Assembly (NCBI RefSeq): GCF_039541815.1
Contig: NZ_BAABGY010000019.1
Location: 1-64,000, forward strand
From: Flavisolibacter amylovorans
Lineage (GTDB): Bacteria > Bacteroidota > Bacteroidia > Chitinophagales > Chitinophagaceae
Direction: 5' to 3'
DNA length: 64,000 nt
The position numbers were made by a program, and so were the translations under genes. This document shows positions 16,750 through 26,238 of this stretch, piece after piece. Below the pieces are notes generated by a model. That model ran no database searches and had not been told where the DNA came from. It worked only from the letters and a program-made list of their open reading frames with translations. Position 1 is the stretch's first letter. Every line of letters begins with the position of its first letter.

Positions 16750-17265
16750 TGTGCTAATGGGGTAATGGGAGAATGGGGTGGCTTCGACTTCGCTCAGCCT
16801 GACAAAAGAGTGTTGTCAAATGGAGGTTGCGGCGAGGGGCTCGCCCAGCCGGACAAGTGTGCTCCGGAGCTAATGGAGCAGCCAGAGAAGGAACGCAGAT
16901 CTTTTATGATCCATACGATGCGCGCCGATAGGATAGCACCAATCTTTCACAGCCGCGAGCTCCTGATTAAGATGGACGGTAGGATTTGAGGGAAGAATAA
17001 AAGCGAAGGCAAGCGCAGTTCAAAGTGCCCATCCGAATCACGCAACGATCACCCTCCCTCCTGAAGCAACCTCACCCACCGGCTGCCCCGGCAGCCGCTC
17101 CTTCCGCGTTTTAAAAAAACGGCCACCTGGAGACGGCCGCGAATGGAAAAACCAAGATCCATCCTAGGCAATCCTGGCACTCAGGAAATGATCCCAAAAC
17201 AAAGTGCCTCCCTCCAATAATTTTCTGCGTTTTCCGCGCCTTCCGCGTGCCACTCCTTCTGCGTG
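16750..17265. repeat. Intergenic repeats, no gene
   Basis: 16748-16776 'gtgctaatggggtaatggg' words; 16780-16805 'cttcgacttcgctcagcctg'; 16885-16990 'gaaggaacgcagat...gatagg' repeat; 17095-17270 'ccgcgccttccgcg' words. A terminator for the following minus-strand gene is at 17113-17139. Short ORFs here are assembled from repeat words and are not credible genes. Confidence 0.65.
17113..17139 (-). terminator. Likely terminator of the DUF1801 gene
   Basis: On the minus strand CGGCC/GGCCG encloses a 10-nt loop and is followed by seven T. It lies about 130 bp after the stop codon at 17266. Confidence 0.65.
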
Positions 17266-17673
17266 CTACTTCCTCTTCCGCCGCCAGGCGGCCTCGTCGG
17301 CGTCGAGCGCCTCGAAGAGCAGGGCGCGCACCCGGTCGGCGTCGATGTCGGATGTACGGTGAAAGGTCTTCATGTACACCTGCTTGCGCGTACCCTTCTC
17401 GAGGTAGCCATCGTCGGCGAGCTCGTTGCCACGGCAGAAGCCAAGCTGCACGCCTTCGGAGGTGCCGCCCCAGCCCACGGCGCCCGGCCAGATAAAGACG
17501 ATGCGCGTGCGGCGGCTGTAGAACGGCACGTTGTACGACAGCTTCTCGGTGGCGTCGGGGATGCACTCGAGCACGAGCGCGCGGAGGCGCTCCAGCAGCT
17601 TGCGCTGATCCGGCGGCAGGAACTCCGTCAGCTCGCCGAGCGTATCGAAAGAAAAAGGCTGGAAGCGGTTCAT
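17266..17673 (-). CDS. DUF1801 domain-containing protein
   Basis: 135 residues from the ATG complement at 17671-17673. The DUF1801 fold is a small alpha/beta domain related to the frataxin-like YdhG/Fra fold. It shows in 'LERLRALVLECIPDATEKLSYNVPFYSRR', 'IVFIWPGAVGWGG', 'GVQLGFCRGNELAD' and 'KQVYMKTFHRTSDID'. Proteins of this kind are small, cytosolic and of unknown function. An in-frame extension to 17769 has no domain similarity. The gene upstream of it is divergent (17839, plus). Confidence 0.85.
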   Translation of the reverse strand: MNRFQPFSFDTLGELTEFLPPDQRKLLERLRALVLECIPDATEKLSYNVPFYSRRTRIVFIWPGAVGWGGTSEGVQLGFCRGNELADDGYLEKGTRKQVYMKTFHRTSDIDADRVRALLFEALDADEAAWRRKRK

Positions 17674-17838
17674 GGCCCGGCGAAGATCGGGCGAAAAAAG
17701 ATCGCCACGAGGGCCGGCGTGGTGCTCCTGGCTGCCGGTTTCGGGCAAGCCCCCGGGGAGGTACGTCATAGCCTGCGCCCCGTGTTTATGTAATCGGCGC
17801 GCTTTTACATCTAAGCCTTACATCCAAAACACCCGCAT

Positions 17839-20793
17839 ATGAATCGCCTCCTATGTCTTTGCTTGTGCGCCTGGCTCGCCCTCGGCTCCTGTGCCGATGT
17901 GGCCAAAGTGCATCAATCGGTGCCCGGCACCCTGCCCATGCTCCAGGTCGCGCACGACAGCGGGAGCCGGAGCCTCCGGCTCAGCCGGCTGCTGGTGCAT
18001 GTGCAGGTAACGGGCCATATCGCCACCACCACCTACGACATCACCTTTTATAACGATCAGGACAAGCTGTTGGAAGGCGAGTTCGACTTCCCCCTGGCCG
18101 ACGGGCAATCGATCAGCCGCTATGCCCTGGAAATCGACGACAAGCTCCGGGAGGGCGTGGTCGTGGAAAAAGCGAAAGCGCGGGTGGCCTTCGAGCAGAC
18201 CGTGCGCGGCCAGATCGATCCGGGGCTGGTAGAAAAAACAAAGGGCAACCATTTCCGCACGCGCATCTACCCGATCCCCGCCCGCGGCTACAAGCGCGTC
18301 CTGATCGGCATCGAGGAGGCGCTTCCGGCATCCGCCACCGGCCTCGCCTACGCACTGCCCCTCGCCGCCGGCCATCCGCTGGACCAGTTCTCGGTCACCG
18401 CCACCGTGGCACTGCCCGCCGCGCGGCCGCGCGTGGTAGCAGGAGACGGCTTCGCCTTCCGCAGCGGCGACGCCGGCTGGGAGGCCTCTTTGCAGCGGGA
18501 GAACTATCAGCCCACGAATGGCCTCGCCTTCAACATCCCCCTCGGCCAGGAGGCGCCGCTCGTTTATACCGAGGCCCGCGGCAAGGAAACGTATTTCTAC
18601 GCCTACCTGCCGGCCGATAGCGCACTGCGGGCCCGGGCCCTGCCGCGGTCGCTGACGCTCTTCTGGGACGTTTCGGCCTCGGCGGCGCAACGCAACACCG
18701 AAAAAGAGATCGCCCTGCTGCGGAGCTACCTGTCGGCGATCGGCAACGTACGGGTAACGGTGGTGCCTTTCGCCGTCCGCACTTTTTCCGAATCGGTCTT
18801 CACCGTCCGGAACGGCGACGCGGCGGCCCTCATCGCCCACCTGGAAAAGACGGCGGCCAACGACGGCGGCACGCAGCTCGGCGCGCTCGACCTGCAGCGC
18901 TTCCCGGCCGACGAGCACTGGCTGCTGACCGACGGTATTTCTACGTTCGGGGAAAAGGAGGTCCGTCTTTCCGCGACACCGGTGACCGTTGTCAGCTCTT
19001 CGCCCGGCGCCGACTTTTCCTACCTCAAATACATCGCCCGGCAAAGCGGCGGCCGCTTCGTGGACCTTGGCGCAGCGGAGCCCGAAGCGGCGGCGGTGCA
19101 GCTGGTGCATGAATACCGGCAGTTTCTCGGCGCCGACTACGATGCCGGCGCCATCGACTCGCTGGTGACGCCGGTGCAATCCGGAGTCAGCCGCGGCTTT
19201 GCGGTGGCGGGCATCCTGAAGCGCGACACGGCGACCCTTACGCTCCATTTCGGCTTCGGCAGCACCCGCAGCAGCCGGCAAACGGTGCTCCTCCGCAGAG
19301 AGCAAGCGCCGGCGCCCGGGGTGGGCAGGATCTGGGCCGGTATGCAGATCAACGAGCTGGACCTGCGCCCCGAAGCCAACAAGGAGGCGATCACCCGCCT
19401 CGGCAAGCAGTTCTCCATCGTTACCCGGAATACCTCGCTGCTGGTGCTCGACCGGGTGGAAGACTATGTGACGCACGAGATCCTTCCGCCGGCCGACCTG
19501 CTGCCGGAGTACCTCGCCCTGATGAAAGAGAAGAAGAGCGTGGCGCAGGACCGGCGGAAGGAGGGCGTGGCGGCGGCCGAAACGGCGATGCAGGAGCTGG
19601 TGGCCTGGTGGCAGGCGCCCCCGCGCAAGGAGCGCCCTGCAGACGCGCAGGTTGAAACGGGAACCCGTTTTACGCCCCCGGTGATCAGCGACGCGGCGGT
19701 CGTCGCCGATAGCACCACCACCGCTGCGGCGGCCAACGCTGTTCCGACCCCGGCGCGGCCCCACGAGCCCATGCTCAACTATACCCAGGACGCCAAGGTC
19801 GAGGAAGTGCAGCTGGAGGCAGTGAGCCTTGATCGGGTGGAGTTGAGCAAGGTGGCGGAGCCGTCTTCCACCGTAGCCGCTTCAGCCATCGAAGTGCAGC
19901 AATGGAAGGCCGATGCGCCCTACCTCGCCGAGCTGGAAGCCACGGCGCCCGCCGACCGCTTCGAAAGATACCGTGCGCTCAAAACCAGATACGCCCGGCA
20001 GCCCTCTTTTTACGTCGACGTTGCCCGCTTCTTCTTTGCCCAGAACGAGGAAGCGATCGCGGTGCAGGTGCTTTCGAACATCGCGGAGCTGAGGCTGGAG
20101 GATCCCGAGCTGCTGCGGGTGATGGCCGAGCAGCTGCAGGAGTTCGGGCAGCAGGCCCTGGCCCTGGCTACGTACCGGGAGTTGCTCGAGCTGCGCGAAG
20201 AGGAGCCGCAGGCCTACCGCGACCTGGCCCTCGCCTGCAGTGCCGCCGGCGATCACAACAAGGCCGTGCACCTGCTTTACCAGGTGGCCACCGGCGATTG
20301 GGACGACCGCTTCGCGGGGATCCGGCAGGTGGCCCTGAGCGAGATGAATGCCCTGATCGGCATCCACGGCAAGGCCATCGACCTCACCGGCATCGACCCC
20401 CGGTTCGTGCGCGCTATGCCCGTAGATGTTCGGATCGTGATCGGCTGGAGTGCCGACAACTCCGACATCGACCTCTGGGTCACTGACCCGCGGGGCGAGA
20501 AATGCTCGTACGAAAACACCGGTACGGCACTCGGCGGGCGCATCTCCCGGGATGCGACGCAGGGCTACGGTCCGGAGGAATTCCTGCTGAGAAAGGCGGG
20601 CGGCGGCGCTTACGAGATCGAGGCGAACCTTTTTGGCGACAGCCGCCAGACACTCGGCGGCCCCATCACCATCAAGGCCGAGCTGTTCACGGATTTCGGC
20701 CGGCCGAACCAGCGGCGAAAAGTGATCTCCTTGCGCCTCACCGACCAGAAAGAAGTGGTCCGCATCGGCAAGCTCGTTTTCGGCAACAGCTAG
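17839..20793 (+). CDS. VIT/vWA-domain lipoprotein with TPR-like and DUF2135 C-terminal domains
   Basis: 984 residues. The N-terminus is a lipoprotein signal ending in L-G-S-C18. Residues 30-170 form a VIT domain ('TTTYDITFYNDQDKLLEGEFDFPLADG', 'GFxTRIYPIPARGYKRV'-like). A von Willebrand A-type domain follows, with the degenerate metal site start 'LTLFWDVSASAAQRN'. A low-complexity Ala/Pro/Thr linker leads to a TPR-like helical region (about 690-810). The last 140 residues match DUF2135/YfaP ('DNSDIDLWVTDPRGEKCSYE', 'YGPEEFLLRKAGGGAYEIEANLFGD'). The protein is probably tethered to the periplasmic face or cell surface and acts as a binding scaffold. It ends 38 bp before the omega-amidase gene on the same strand. 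Confidence 0.92.
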   Translation: MNRLLCLCLCAWLALGSCADVAKVHQSVPGTLPMLQVAHDSGSRSLRLSRLLVHVQVTGHIATTTYDITFYNDQDKLLEGEFDFPLADGQSISRYALEIDDKLREGVVVEKAKARVAFEQTVRGQIDPGLVEKTKGNHFRTRIYPIPARGYKRVLIGIEEALPASATGLAYALPLAAGHPLDQFSVTATVALPAARPRVVAGDGFAFRSGDAGWEASLQRENYQPTNGLAFNIPLGQEAPLVYTEARGKETYFYAYLPADSALRARALPRSLTLFWDVSASAAQRNTEKEIALLRSYLSAIGNVRVTVVPFAVRTFSESVFTVRNGDAAALIAHLEKTAANDGGTQLGALDLQRFPADEHWLLTDGISTFGEKEVRLSATPVTVVSSSPGADFSYLKYIARQSGGRFVDLGAAEPEAAAVQLVHEYRQFLGADYDAGAIDSLVTPVQSGVSRGFAVAGILKRDTATLTLHFGFGSTRSSRQTVLLRREQAPAPGVGRIWAGMQINELDLRPEANKEAITRLGKQFSIVTRNTSLLVLDRVEDYVTHEILPPADLLPEYLALMKEKKSVAQDRRKEGVAAAETAMQELVAWWQAPPRKERPADAQVETGTRFTPPVISDAAVVADSTTTAAAANAVPTPARPHEPMLNYTQDAKVEEVQLEAVSLDRVELSKVAEPSSTVAASAIEVQQWKADAPYLAELEATAPADRFERYRALKTRYARQPSFYVDVARFFFAQNEEAIAVQVLSNIAELRLEDPELLRVMAEQLQEFGQQALALATYRELLELREEEPQAYRDLALACSAAGDHNKAVHLLYQVATGDWDDRFAGIRQVALSEMNALIGIHGKAIDLTGIDPRFVRAMPVDVRIVIGWSADNSDIDLWVTDPRGEKCSYENTGTALGGRISRDATQGYGPEEFLLRKAGGGAYEIEANLFGDSRQTLGGPITIKAELFTDFGRPNQRRKVISLRLTDQKEVVRIGKLVFGNS

Positions 20794-20831
20794 GCAGCTT
20801 CCGGTTGTTGCTCCCCGCTTAACTTGCAGTC

Positions 20832-21629
20832 ATGTCACTCCCCGTCACACTGATTCAGGCCGCCCTGCACTGGGAAGACCGTGCCGCCAACCTGCTCGCT
20901 TTTGAAGAAAAGATCCGCGCCCATAGCCAGCCCGGCCAGGTAGTGGTGCTCCCCGAGATGTTCTCCACCGGCTTCAGCATGCGGCCCGAGGCCCTCGCCG
21001 AAGAGATGAACGGCCCTACGGTGCAGTGGATGAAGGATACGGCCCGGGCGCAGCGCATCATCCTCACCGGCTCCCTGATGATCAAAGAGGGCGACCGCTA
21101 TTTCAACCGTGCGCTGTGGGTGCTGCCCAACGGCACCATCGGGCAGTACGACAAGCGGCATCTCTTCGCCTATGCCGGCGAGCACGAGCACTACACGCCC
21201 GGCCGCGAGCGCCTCATTGCCTCGGTGAACGGCTGGCGCGTGCAGCTGCAGGTGTGCTACGACCTGCGCTTCCCGGTGTGGAGCCGGCAGCAGGTGCACC
21301 GCGGCGAGGCGGCGGCCCCTGAGTACGACGTGCTGCTCTACGTGGCCAACTGGCCCGAGCGTAGAAATGGGGCCTGGAAAACGTTGCTGCAGGCACGCGC
21401 GATCGAGAACCAGTGCTACGTCATTGGCGTCAACCGCGTGGGTGAAGACGGCAATGGCATCTACCACAGCGGCGACTCCATGGTGGTGGACCCGATGGGC
21501 GATGTGCTCTACCACAAGGCCCATGAGGAGGACGTCTTCAGCATTACGCTCGACAAAGCCCACCTCGAGGCCGTGCGGCAGAAGCTGCCGTTCTGGAAGG
21601 ACGCGGATGATTTTTCGCTGCCGGTGTAA
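20832..21629 (+). CDS. Carbon-nitrogen hydrolase, omega-amidase (YafV/NIT2-like)
   Basis: 265 residues. Family members hydrolyse alpha-keto acid amides such as 2-oxoglutaramate, clearing by-products of transamination, in the cytosol. The catalytic triad is complete: Glu42 ('LPEMFSTGFSM'), Lys108 ('YDKRHLFAYAGE') and Cys142 ('QVCYDLRFPVW'). The 'FSTGFSM' and 'DLRFPVWSR' blocks match the YafV branch closely. The gene lies 38 bp downstream of the VIT/vWA gene and may be read through from it, though the functions have no obvious link. Confidence 0.94.
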   Translation: MSLPVTLIQAALHWEDRAANLLAFEEKIRAHSQPGQVVVLPEMFSTGFSMRPEALAEEMNGPTVQWMKDTARAQRIILTGSLMIKEGDRYFNRALWVLPNGTIGQYDKRHLFAYAGEHEHYTPGRERLIASVNGWRVQLQVCYDLRFPVWSRQQVHRGEAAAPEYDVLLYVANWPERRNGAWKTLLQARAIENQCYVIGVNRVGEDGNGIYHSGDSMVVDPMGDVLYHKAHEEDVFSITLDKAHLEAVRQKLPFWKDADDFSLPV

Positions 21630-22283
21630 CGTTCTACGATCATCTGCCGCAAGCGGCCGGCTTACCTCCAACGCGGATTTCTCGCTCCTGTGACTTCGGG
21701 AGTGCAAGGTCATAACCGTGGAGCCTAACACTTCCCGCCGCAAGCGGCTGGCTTACTTCAAAGAACAACGCGGGTTTCTCGCAGAGACGCTCCCGAAGCC
21801 TCGGGAGGCGCGGGGCACGCGGGAAACAATGCGCTACGTGGAGTACCGTCATTGCGAGTCAGATGGACGCCGGAGGCGGACATCAACGAAGCAATCTCCT
21901 ACGTTACGCGGAGTGTTCGAAAGAACAAGTGCCGGTTACAGTGTAGCGATTAGGTGCAGTGGGCCGCTTCGTTCTGGCCTCACGCGTAACGCCGGCGCCT
22001 GCTTCCTCGCAATGACGCCCCGCCCCGGGCGCTCCGCTCGGTGGACGTGTAAGCATGACGACGCCACTAATACTGAAGTTTTCTCTTTTCAATCAAGCAA
22101 CGTCGTGCCGCCGTGCCGCCGTGTGAACGTCCTGCCGCAGGCAGGATAATGGCTTTGCGTGCTCCGCGCCTCCCGAGGCTTCGGGAGCGTCGCCGCAACC
22201 TGTCCCGCCAACAGCGGGATGAAACCCCCGTTCCACTTTAGGACACGTAGCCGCTTGCGGCGGATGCTGGAGTAGGAGAACAA
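21630..22283. repeat. Repeat-filled intergenic region
   Basis: No gene. It includes 'ccgcaagcggccggcttac', a 171-bp GTCATTGCGAG palindromic element (21847-22017), 'gtgccgccgtgccgccgtgt' words (22098-22125), CCTGCCGCAGGCAGG (22131-22147), and 'gcgtgctccgcgcctcccg' words (22155-22200) before the S41 protease stop. Confidence 0.7.
21847..22017. repeat. Palindromic element with GTCATTGCGAG ends, copy 2
   Basis: The left end is CGTCATTGCGAG and the right end is CCTCGCAATGACG. It shares 'gaagcaatctcc' and 'ttacgcggagtgttcg' with copy 1 at 4211-4432, but the centre differs. Confidence 0.75.
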
Positions 22284-23795
22284 TTACGGTTTTCGCGCCA
22301 TCGTATCGAGCCGCTTGCGGATCATCTCCTTCACCACTTCGAGCTTGAAGTCGCGGCCCGCGCGGATGGCCGGCATCGTGGGACCTGCATACACTTCGGG
22401 GAACACGCCGTAGCCTTTCCGCTGCGTGCGGTCGATCACGAGGCGGAAGAGCGGCAGGCGGAAGCGCACGCCGGTATTGGGCAGCGTTACGTCGGGGATG
22501 AGCCAGGCATTGTTGCCATAGGCGCCGCCGCCTGTTTCCTCGCCCACAACGGTGACGTTGTCCTGCCCGCGCACAGTGCCGGCGAAGAGCGTCGCTGCCG
22601 AGAAGGTGTTGCCGCCGGTGAGCACATACACCTGCCCGTCGTAATGCCAGCGCTTCCTTGGCTTGAAATAGTGCCGCTCGAAATATTTGAAGTGGTAGTT
22701 GCCGTCTTTTTCCCTGCGGGTCATGAAGTGCAGGAAGAGGTTGTTCCAGAAGCCGTGCGCCTGGTAGTCGCGGAGGCGGCTGTTGCGCTGCACGGCGTAG
22801 AGCGTATCGGCGATCTTGAAGGGTTTGCTGGCGATGTACTTGGTGAGCAGGTTGGAGTTGGTGACCGATCCGCCGCCGTTGCTCCGCAGGTCGATCACGA
22901 GGTGGGGCACGCCTTCTTTTTTGAGTTGGCGGAACGAGCGCCGGAAAAAGCCGCGCAGCCCGTAGCCCTTCGTAAAGGTGGCGAGGTCCATGTACGCCGT
23001 CTGCGTGGCCGCGTCGATGCGGAGGCTGCGGTTGAAGTCGCGCATCAGCTTCCGCCGCTCGCGGCGCGAGGGACCCCGCTCGCGCGTGCGGGTGCGGGGC
23101 CGCTCGGGGTCGGCGCCTCGGGCAGAGTCGCGCGCGGGCAGGAAGAGGTTGACGGAGGCCGTGCGCGGCACGCCGAGTGTGTCGATGAAGCTTACCTGGT
23201 AGCGCGGCTTGTAGCCGAACACCGGGATGAAGGCCGCGCCGAATCCGCCGCGGTTGCTCAGGGTCTGGTAGAGGTGCGTGCGGTTCCAGCCGTCGCCCGA
23301 GAGGTATTGGAAGAGCGAGTCCACGATGCGGTTCATAGGGCGCCCGTCGATGGCGGTGATGAGCGAGCCGCGGGGCAGCACAGAGTCGCGCGTGTTGCTC
23401 GTCACCAGTGCCGTATCGGGCCAGAACTTCATGTTGACGGGGAAGGAGATGCCGCCACCTACCGAGCGCGCGTAGGCTCTGGAGGGGCGCACCGAGGTGT
23501 GGCCGCAATGCACCTGCGCCAGCACATAGCTCAGCACGGCGCGGAAGCGCGTTTCGGTGAGCGAGTCGGTGATCATGTCGTAGCCCTTGCGGAAGTAGGC
23601 GTCCATGCTGTCGCGCGGGGTGTACCAGTAGAGGCCGGGGTGGCTGTCTTCGAGCACGGCCCGGAACACGCGGTAGTCGGCACGCAGCGTCTCGGGCGCG
23701 TATTTCTTACCCGCCACGAACTCCTTGCGCGCCGCGCAGCTGCACAGCAACATCCCGATCAGTCCCCACAAAGCACAGGCGCGTGCGTTCGGCAT
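22284..23795 (-). CDS. S41-family (C-terminal processing protease-like) lipoprotein peptidase
   Basis: 503 residues. A likely lipoprotein signal ends in L-C-S-C20. About 110-210 looks like a PDZ-type segment ('LPRGSLITAIDGRPMNRIVDSLF'). About 255-480 is the S41 tail-specific protease core, with 'HLVIDLRSNGGGS' (299-310), the nucleophile region 'LTGGNTFSAATLFAG' with Ser399, and 'GEETGGGAYGN' (418-428). A Lys/Arg-rich insert (222-250) is unusual. The enzyme should act in the periplasm or at the surface on peptide C-termini. It is a single gene: repeats flank both sides, and two GACGCACCATGGTGCGTC palindromes lie just upstream. Confidence 0.9.
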   Translation of the reverse strand: MPNARACALWGLIGMLLCSCAARKEFVAGKKYAPETLRADYRVFRAVLEDSHPGLYWYTPRDSMDAYFRKGYDMITDSLTETRFRAVLSYVLAQVHCGHTSVRPSRAYARSVGGGISFPVNMKFWPDTALVTSNTRDSVLPRGSLITAIDGRPMNRIVDSLFQYLSGDGWNRTHLYQTLSNRGGFGAAFIPVFGYKPRYQVSFIDTLGVPRTASVNLFLPARDSARGADPERPRTRTRERGPSRRERRKLMRDFNRSLRIDAATQTAYMDLATFTKGYGLRGFFRRSFRQLKKEGVPHLVIDLRSNGGGSVTNSNLLTKYIASKPFKIADTLYAVQRNSRLRDYQAHGFWNNLFLHFMTRREKDGNYHFKYFERHYFKPRKRWHYDGQVYVLTGGNTFSAATLFAGTVRGQDNVTVVGEETGGGAYGNNAWLIPDVTLPNTGVRFRLPLFRLVIDRTQRKGYGVFPEVYAGPTMPAIRAGRDFKLEVVKEMIRKRLDTMARKP

Positions 23796-23811
23796 TTTAC
23801 TTTCTTTAGGA

Positions 23812-23910
23812 GACGCACCATGGTGCGTCTTTACAGGTGGTCGGATGGCAAGCCCTCTTTACGAGGGGAATCGCGATCCGACTATAGGTCGCGACACACC
23901 ATGGTGCGTC
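23812..23910. repeat. Pair of GACGCACCATGGTGCGTC palindromes
   Basis: A perfect 18-bp palindrome is at 23812-23829 and a one-mismatch copy at 23893-23910, between the divergently ending thiL gene and the S41 gene. Related GACGCATCATGATGCGTC copies are at 25345-25362 and 47709-47726, and a degenerate copy at 46772-46789. Confidence 0.8.
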
Positions 23911-23926
23911 GTAACAGCTGGGAGCA

Positions 23927-24970
23927 TCAGGATCCGTGTCCCCCGAAGGCATTCCAGCCCTGGGCGGTGAGCGCGTGCTTGTTGCCGCCCTTCGTTACGA
24001 TATGGGCCCCGGCCTCGGCGTCGGTGATATAGCCGATCACGGAGATGTCGTTCATATTGCCGATCTTCTCGTAGTCGTCCTGCGGGATGGTGAAGAGCAG
24101 CTCGTAGTCTTCGCCGCCGCTGAGTGCGCAGGCCGTGGCTTCCGAGTTGAACTTGAAGGCCGCCTGCCGCGTGTCGTCGTGGATGGGCAACTTGTCTTCA
24201 TACAGCACCGCGCCCACGCCGCTCTGCTTGCAGAGGTGCAGCACCTCGGAGGAGAGGCCATCGCTCACATCCACCATCGCCGTGGGGCGGATGCCGGCCG
24301 TAGCGAAGAACTCCACGATGTCTTTGCGGGCCTCGGGCTTGAGCAGGCGGCCCACGATGTACTTCTCGCCTTCGAGGTCGGGCTGGATCTGCGGGTTCTC
24401 GAGGTAGATCTTTTTTTCGCGCTCCATCAGCAGCAGGCCCAGGTAGGCCGCGCCGAGGTCGCCGCTCACGCAGAGGAGGTCGCCCTTGCGGGCACCGCTG
24501 CGCTGCACGTACTGGTCGGGCGCCACCTCGCCGATGGCGGTGCAGGAGATGATGAAGCCTTTCTGCGACGACGTGGTGTCGCCACCGATAAGGTCGACGC
24601 CGTAGCGGGCGCAGGCGGCGTAAACCCCTTCATAGAACTCGTCGAGCGCTTCCACCGAGAAGCGGTTGGAGAAGGCGATGCCGATGAGGATCTGGGTGGG
24701 CGTGGCGTTCATGGCGTAGATATCGCTCACGTTCACCGCCACGGTCTTGTAGCCCAGGTGCCGCAGCGGGGTGTACATGAGGTCGAAGTGCACGCCTTCG
24801 ATGAGCAGGTCGTTGGTGAGCACCGTCTGCTTGCCATAATGGTCAATCACGGCGGCGTCGTCGCCCACGCCGAGCAGGCTGGAGGCATTTTGGAATTCTA
24901 TGTTCTTGGTCAGGTGCTCGATGAGGCCGAATTCGCCGAGCGAGCCTACTTCGGTACGTTCTTGAGACAT
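23927..24970 (-). CDS. thiL: Thiamine-monophosphate kinase
   Basis: 347 residues. ThiL phosphorylates thiamine monophosphate to the active cofactor thiamine diphosphate, using ATP, in the cytosol. The PurM-like ATP-binding fold is visible: 'GVGDDAAVI' near residue 34, 'TNDLLIEGVHFD', 'AVNVSDIYAMNATP', 'GGDTTSS', 'DVSDGLSSEVLHLCKQSG' and 'ALSGGEDYELLFTI'. The product serves TPP enzymes such as the E1 fusion at 47761-49746. It is monocistronic; the start at 24970 is preceded by 'tctattggtctatttg'-type repeats. Confidence 0.97.
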   Translation of the reverse strand: MSQERTEVGSLGEFGLIEHLTKNIEFQNASSLLGVGDDAAVIDHYGKQTVLTNDLLIEGVHFDLMYTPLRHLGYKTVAVNVSDIYAMNATPTQILIGIAFSNRFSVEALDEFYEGVYAACARYGVDLIGGDTTSSQKGFIISCTAIGEVAPDQYVQRSGARKGDLLCVSGDLGAAYLGLLLMEREKKIYLENPQIQPDLEGEKYIVGRLLKPEARKDIVEFFATAGIRPTAMVDVSDGLSSEVLHLCKQSGVGAVLYEDKLPIHDDTRQAAFKFNSEATACALSGGEDYELLFTIPQDDYEKIGNMNDISVIGYITDAEAGAHIVTKGGNKHALTAQGWNAFGGHGS

Positions 24971-25464
24971 GAAAAGTTTATTGGTCTATTTGTTTATGGG
25001 TCTATTGGTGAAAGCGAACTACGGTTCAGCTTGCACCACAGCACCGGCTTGCGTAAAGGTAACTGAAGGAAAAGAAGTGTTTTCACCGCTAAGAAAAGAA
25101 GAGTACCCCGGCGGGCTCGGGAAGAACGGGAGATTTTGCGGAGGATTAACGTTTTGGGTACCACTCGTCCTTTTGTGGAAGAAGGTCAGATAAGTGGAAG
25201 AAGGTTTTTTTAACCGCTAAGAAAAGAAGGGGCTAAGGGGGAGGCGTTTATTTGTTTATTGGTCTATTGGTTTATTAGTAAGGTCGCGTGTGTGCAGAAG
25301 TCTCTGGCACACGGAGCAGTCGTCCCGGAGCGGGCAGCATCGGCGACGCATCATGATGCGTCGTTACGCTCGCTTGATGGAGAGCACCTGTCTTTCTCCA
25401 GCGGAAGGTAGACCCGACGGTATCGCTGCCCCCAGATCACCGATCCGAGATCACCGATCTGAGA
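24971..25464. repeat. Repeat-filled intergenic region
   Basis: No gene. 24975-25010 and 25246-25282 are 8-bp TCTATTGG/TTTATTTG words; 25083-25100 and 25211-25243 are 'accgctaagaaaagaagggg' repeats; 25345-25362 is the palindrome GACGCATCATGATGCGTC; 25436-25468 is a 7-bp ATCTGAG/ATCACCG block running into the next stop codon. Confidence 0.75.
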
Positions 25465-26238
25465 TTACTGCTCTCCTTTGATCCACTGCAGCAGCTCGTC
25501 GTGCAGGATGCCGTTGGAGGCGATGAGGCCCGGCTGGTGCGGGTCGTAGGGGGCGCCGTGGAGGTTGGTGACCTTGCCGCCCGCTTCTTCCACGATGAGG
25601 TAACCCGCGGCGGAGTCCCAGGCCTGGAGCTTGTGCTCGTAGAAGCCGTCGAAGCGGCCGGCGGCCACCCAGCAGAGGTCGATGGCGGCGGAGCCGAGGC
25701 GGCGCACGGGGATGCCGCGGCGGATGAAGCGCTCGAACACCTGCAGCGGGCCGTTGGGCTCGTCGAGGTAGGTGTACGGGAAGCCGGTGACGAGGCAGGC
25801 GTTGGCCACCTTCTCTTTTTTGCTGACGTGGATCGGCTCGCCGTTGAGCGTAGCGCCCTGTCCGCGCTCGGCCACGTAGAGCTCGTTCATGAAGGGGTTG
25901 TATACCGCGCCGAGGATCATCTTCCCTTCGTGCTCGAGGCCGATGGAGATGGCGCAGATGGGGATGTGGTGGGCGAAGTTGACGGTGCCGTCGATGGGAT
26001 CGATGATCCAGCGGTAGGGTGAGGTCTGGTCGTTGGCGCCCGACTCCTCGGAGAGGATGGCGTGGTCGGGATGGGCCGCGCGGATCACGGCCATGATCGC
26101 CTCCTCCGAGGCATGATCGACCTCCGTCACGAGGTTGTTGATCCCCTCTTTGTTGCTGATGGTGAAGGTTTCGCCGGTGTAGCGGCGGATGGCCGCGGCG
26201 CCGGCTTCGATGGCCTGGAGAAGGGTGTTTTTGAGCAT
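25465..26238 (-). CDS. Inositol-monophosphatase-family phosphatase
   Basis: 257 residues. These Mg-dependent, Li-sensitive phosphatases act on inositol phosphates or on other small phosphates. The metal-binding motifs are complete: 'LSEESG' (62-67), 'WIIDPIDGTVNF' (77-88, with D80 and D83) and 'AWDSAAG' late in the protein. The 'DPIDGTxNF' and 'FxPxxxELYxAxxGxGAxxNG' stretches fit the SuhB/IMPase branch. In Bacteroidota the true substrate is often uncertain. It is a single gene flanked on both sides by quasi-tandem repeats. Confidence 0.93.
   Translation of the reverse strand: MLKNTLLQAIEAGAAAIRRYTGETFTISNKEGINNLVTEVDHASEEAIMAVIRAAHPDHAILSEESGANDQTSPYRWIIDPIDGTVNFAHHIPICAISIGLEHEGKMILGAVYNPFMNELYVAERGQGATLNGEPIHVSKKEKVANACLVTGFPYTYLDEPNGPLQVFERFIRRGIPVRRLGSAAIDLCWVAAGRFDGFYEHKLQAWDSAAGYLIVEEAGGKVTNLHGAPYDPHQPGLIASNGILHDELLQWIKGEQ

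Noticed and set aside
16765..16989. A 74-codon frame after recX
   Set aside because: It lies wholly within 'cttcgctcagcctgac' and 'gaaggaacgcagat' repeat words and has no protein character.
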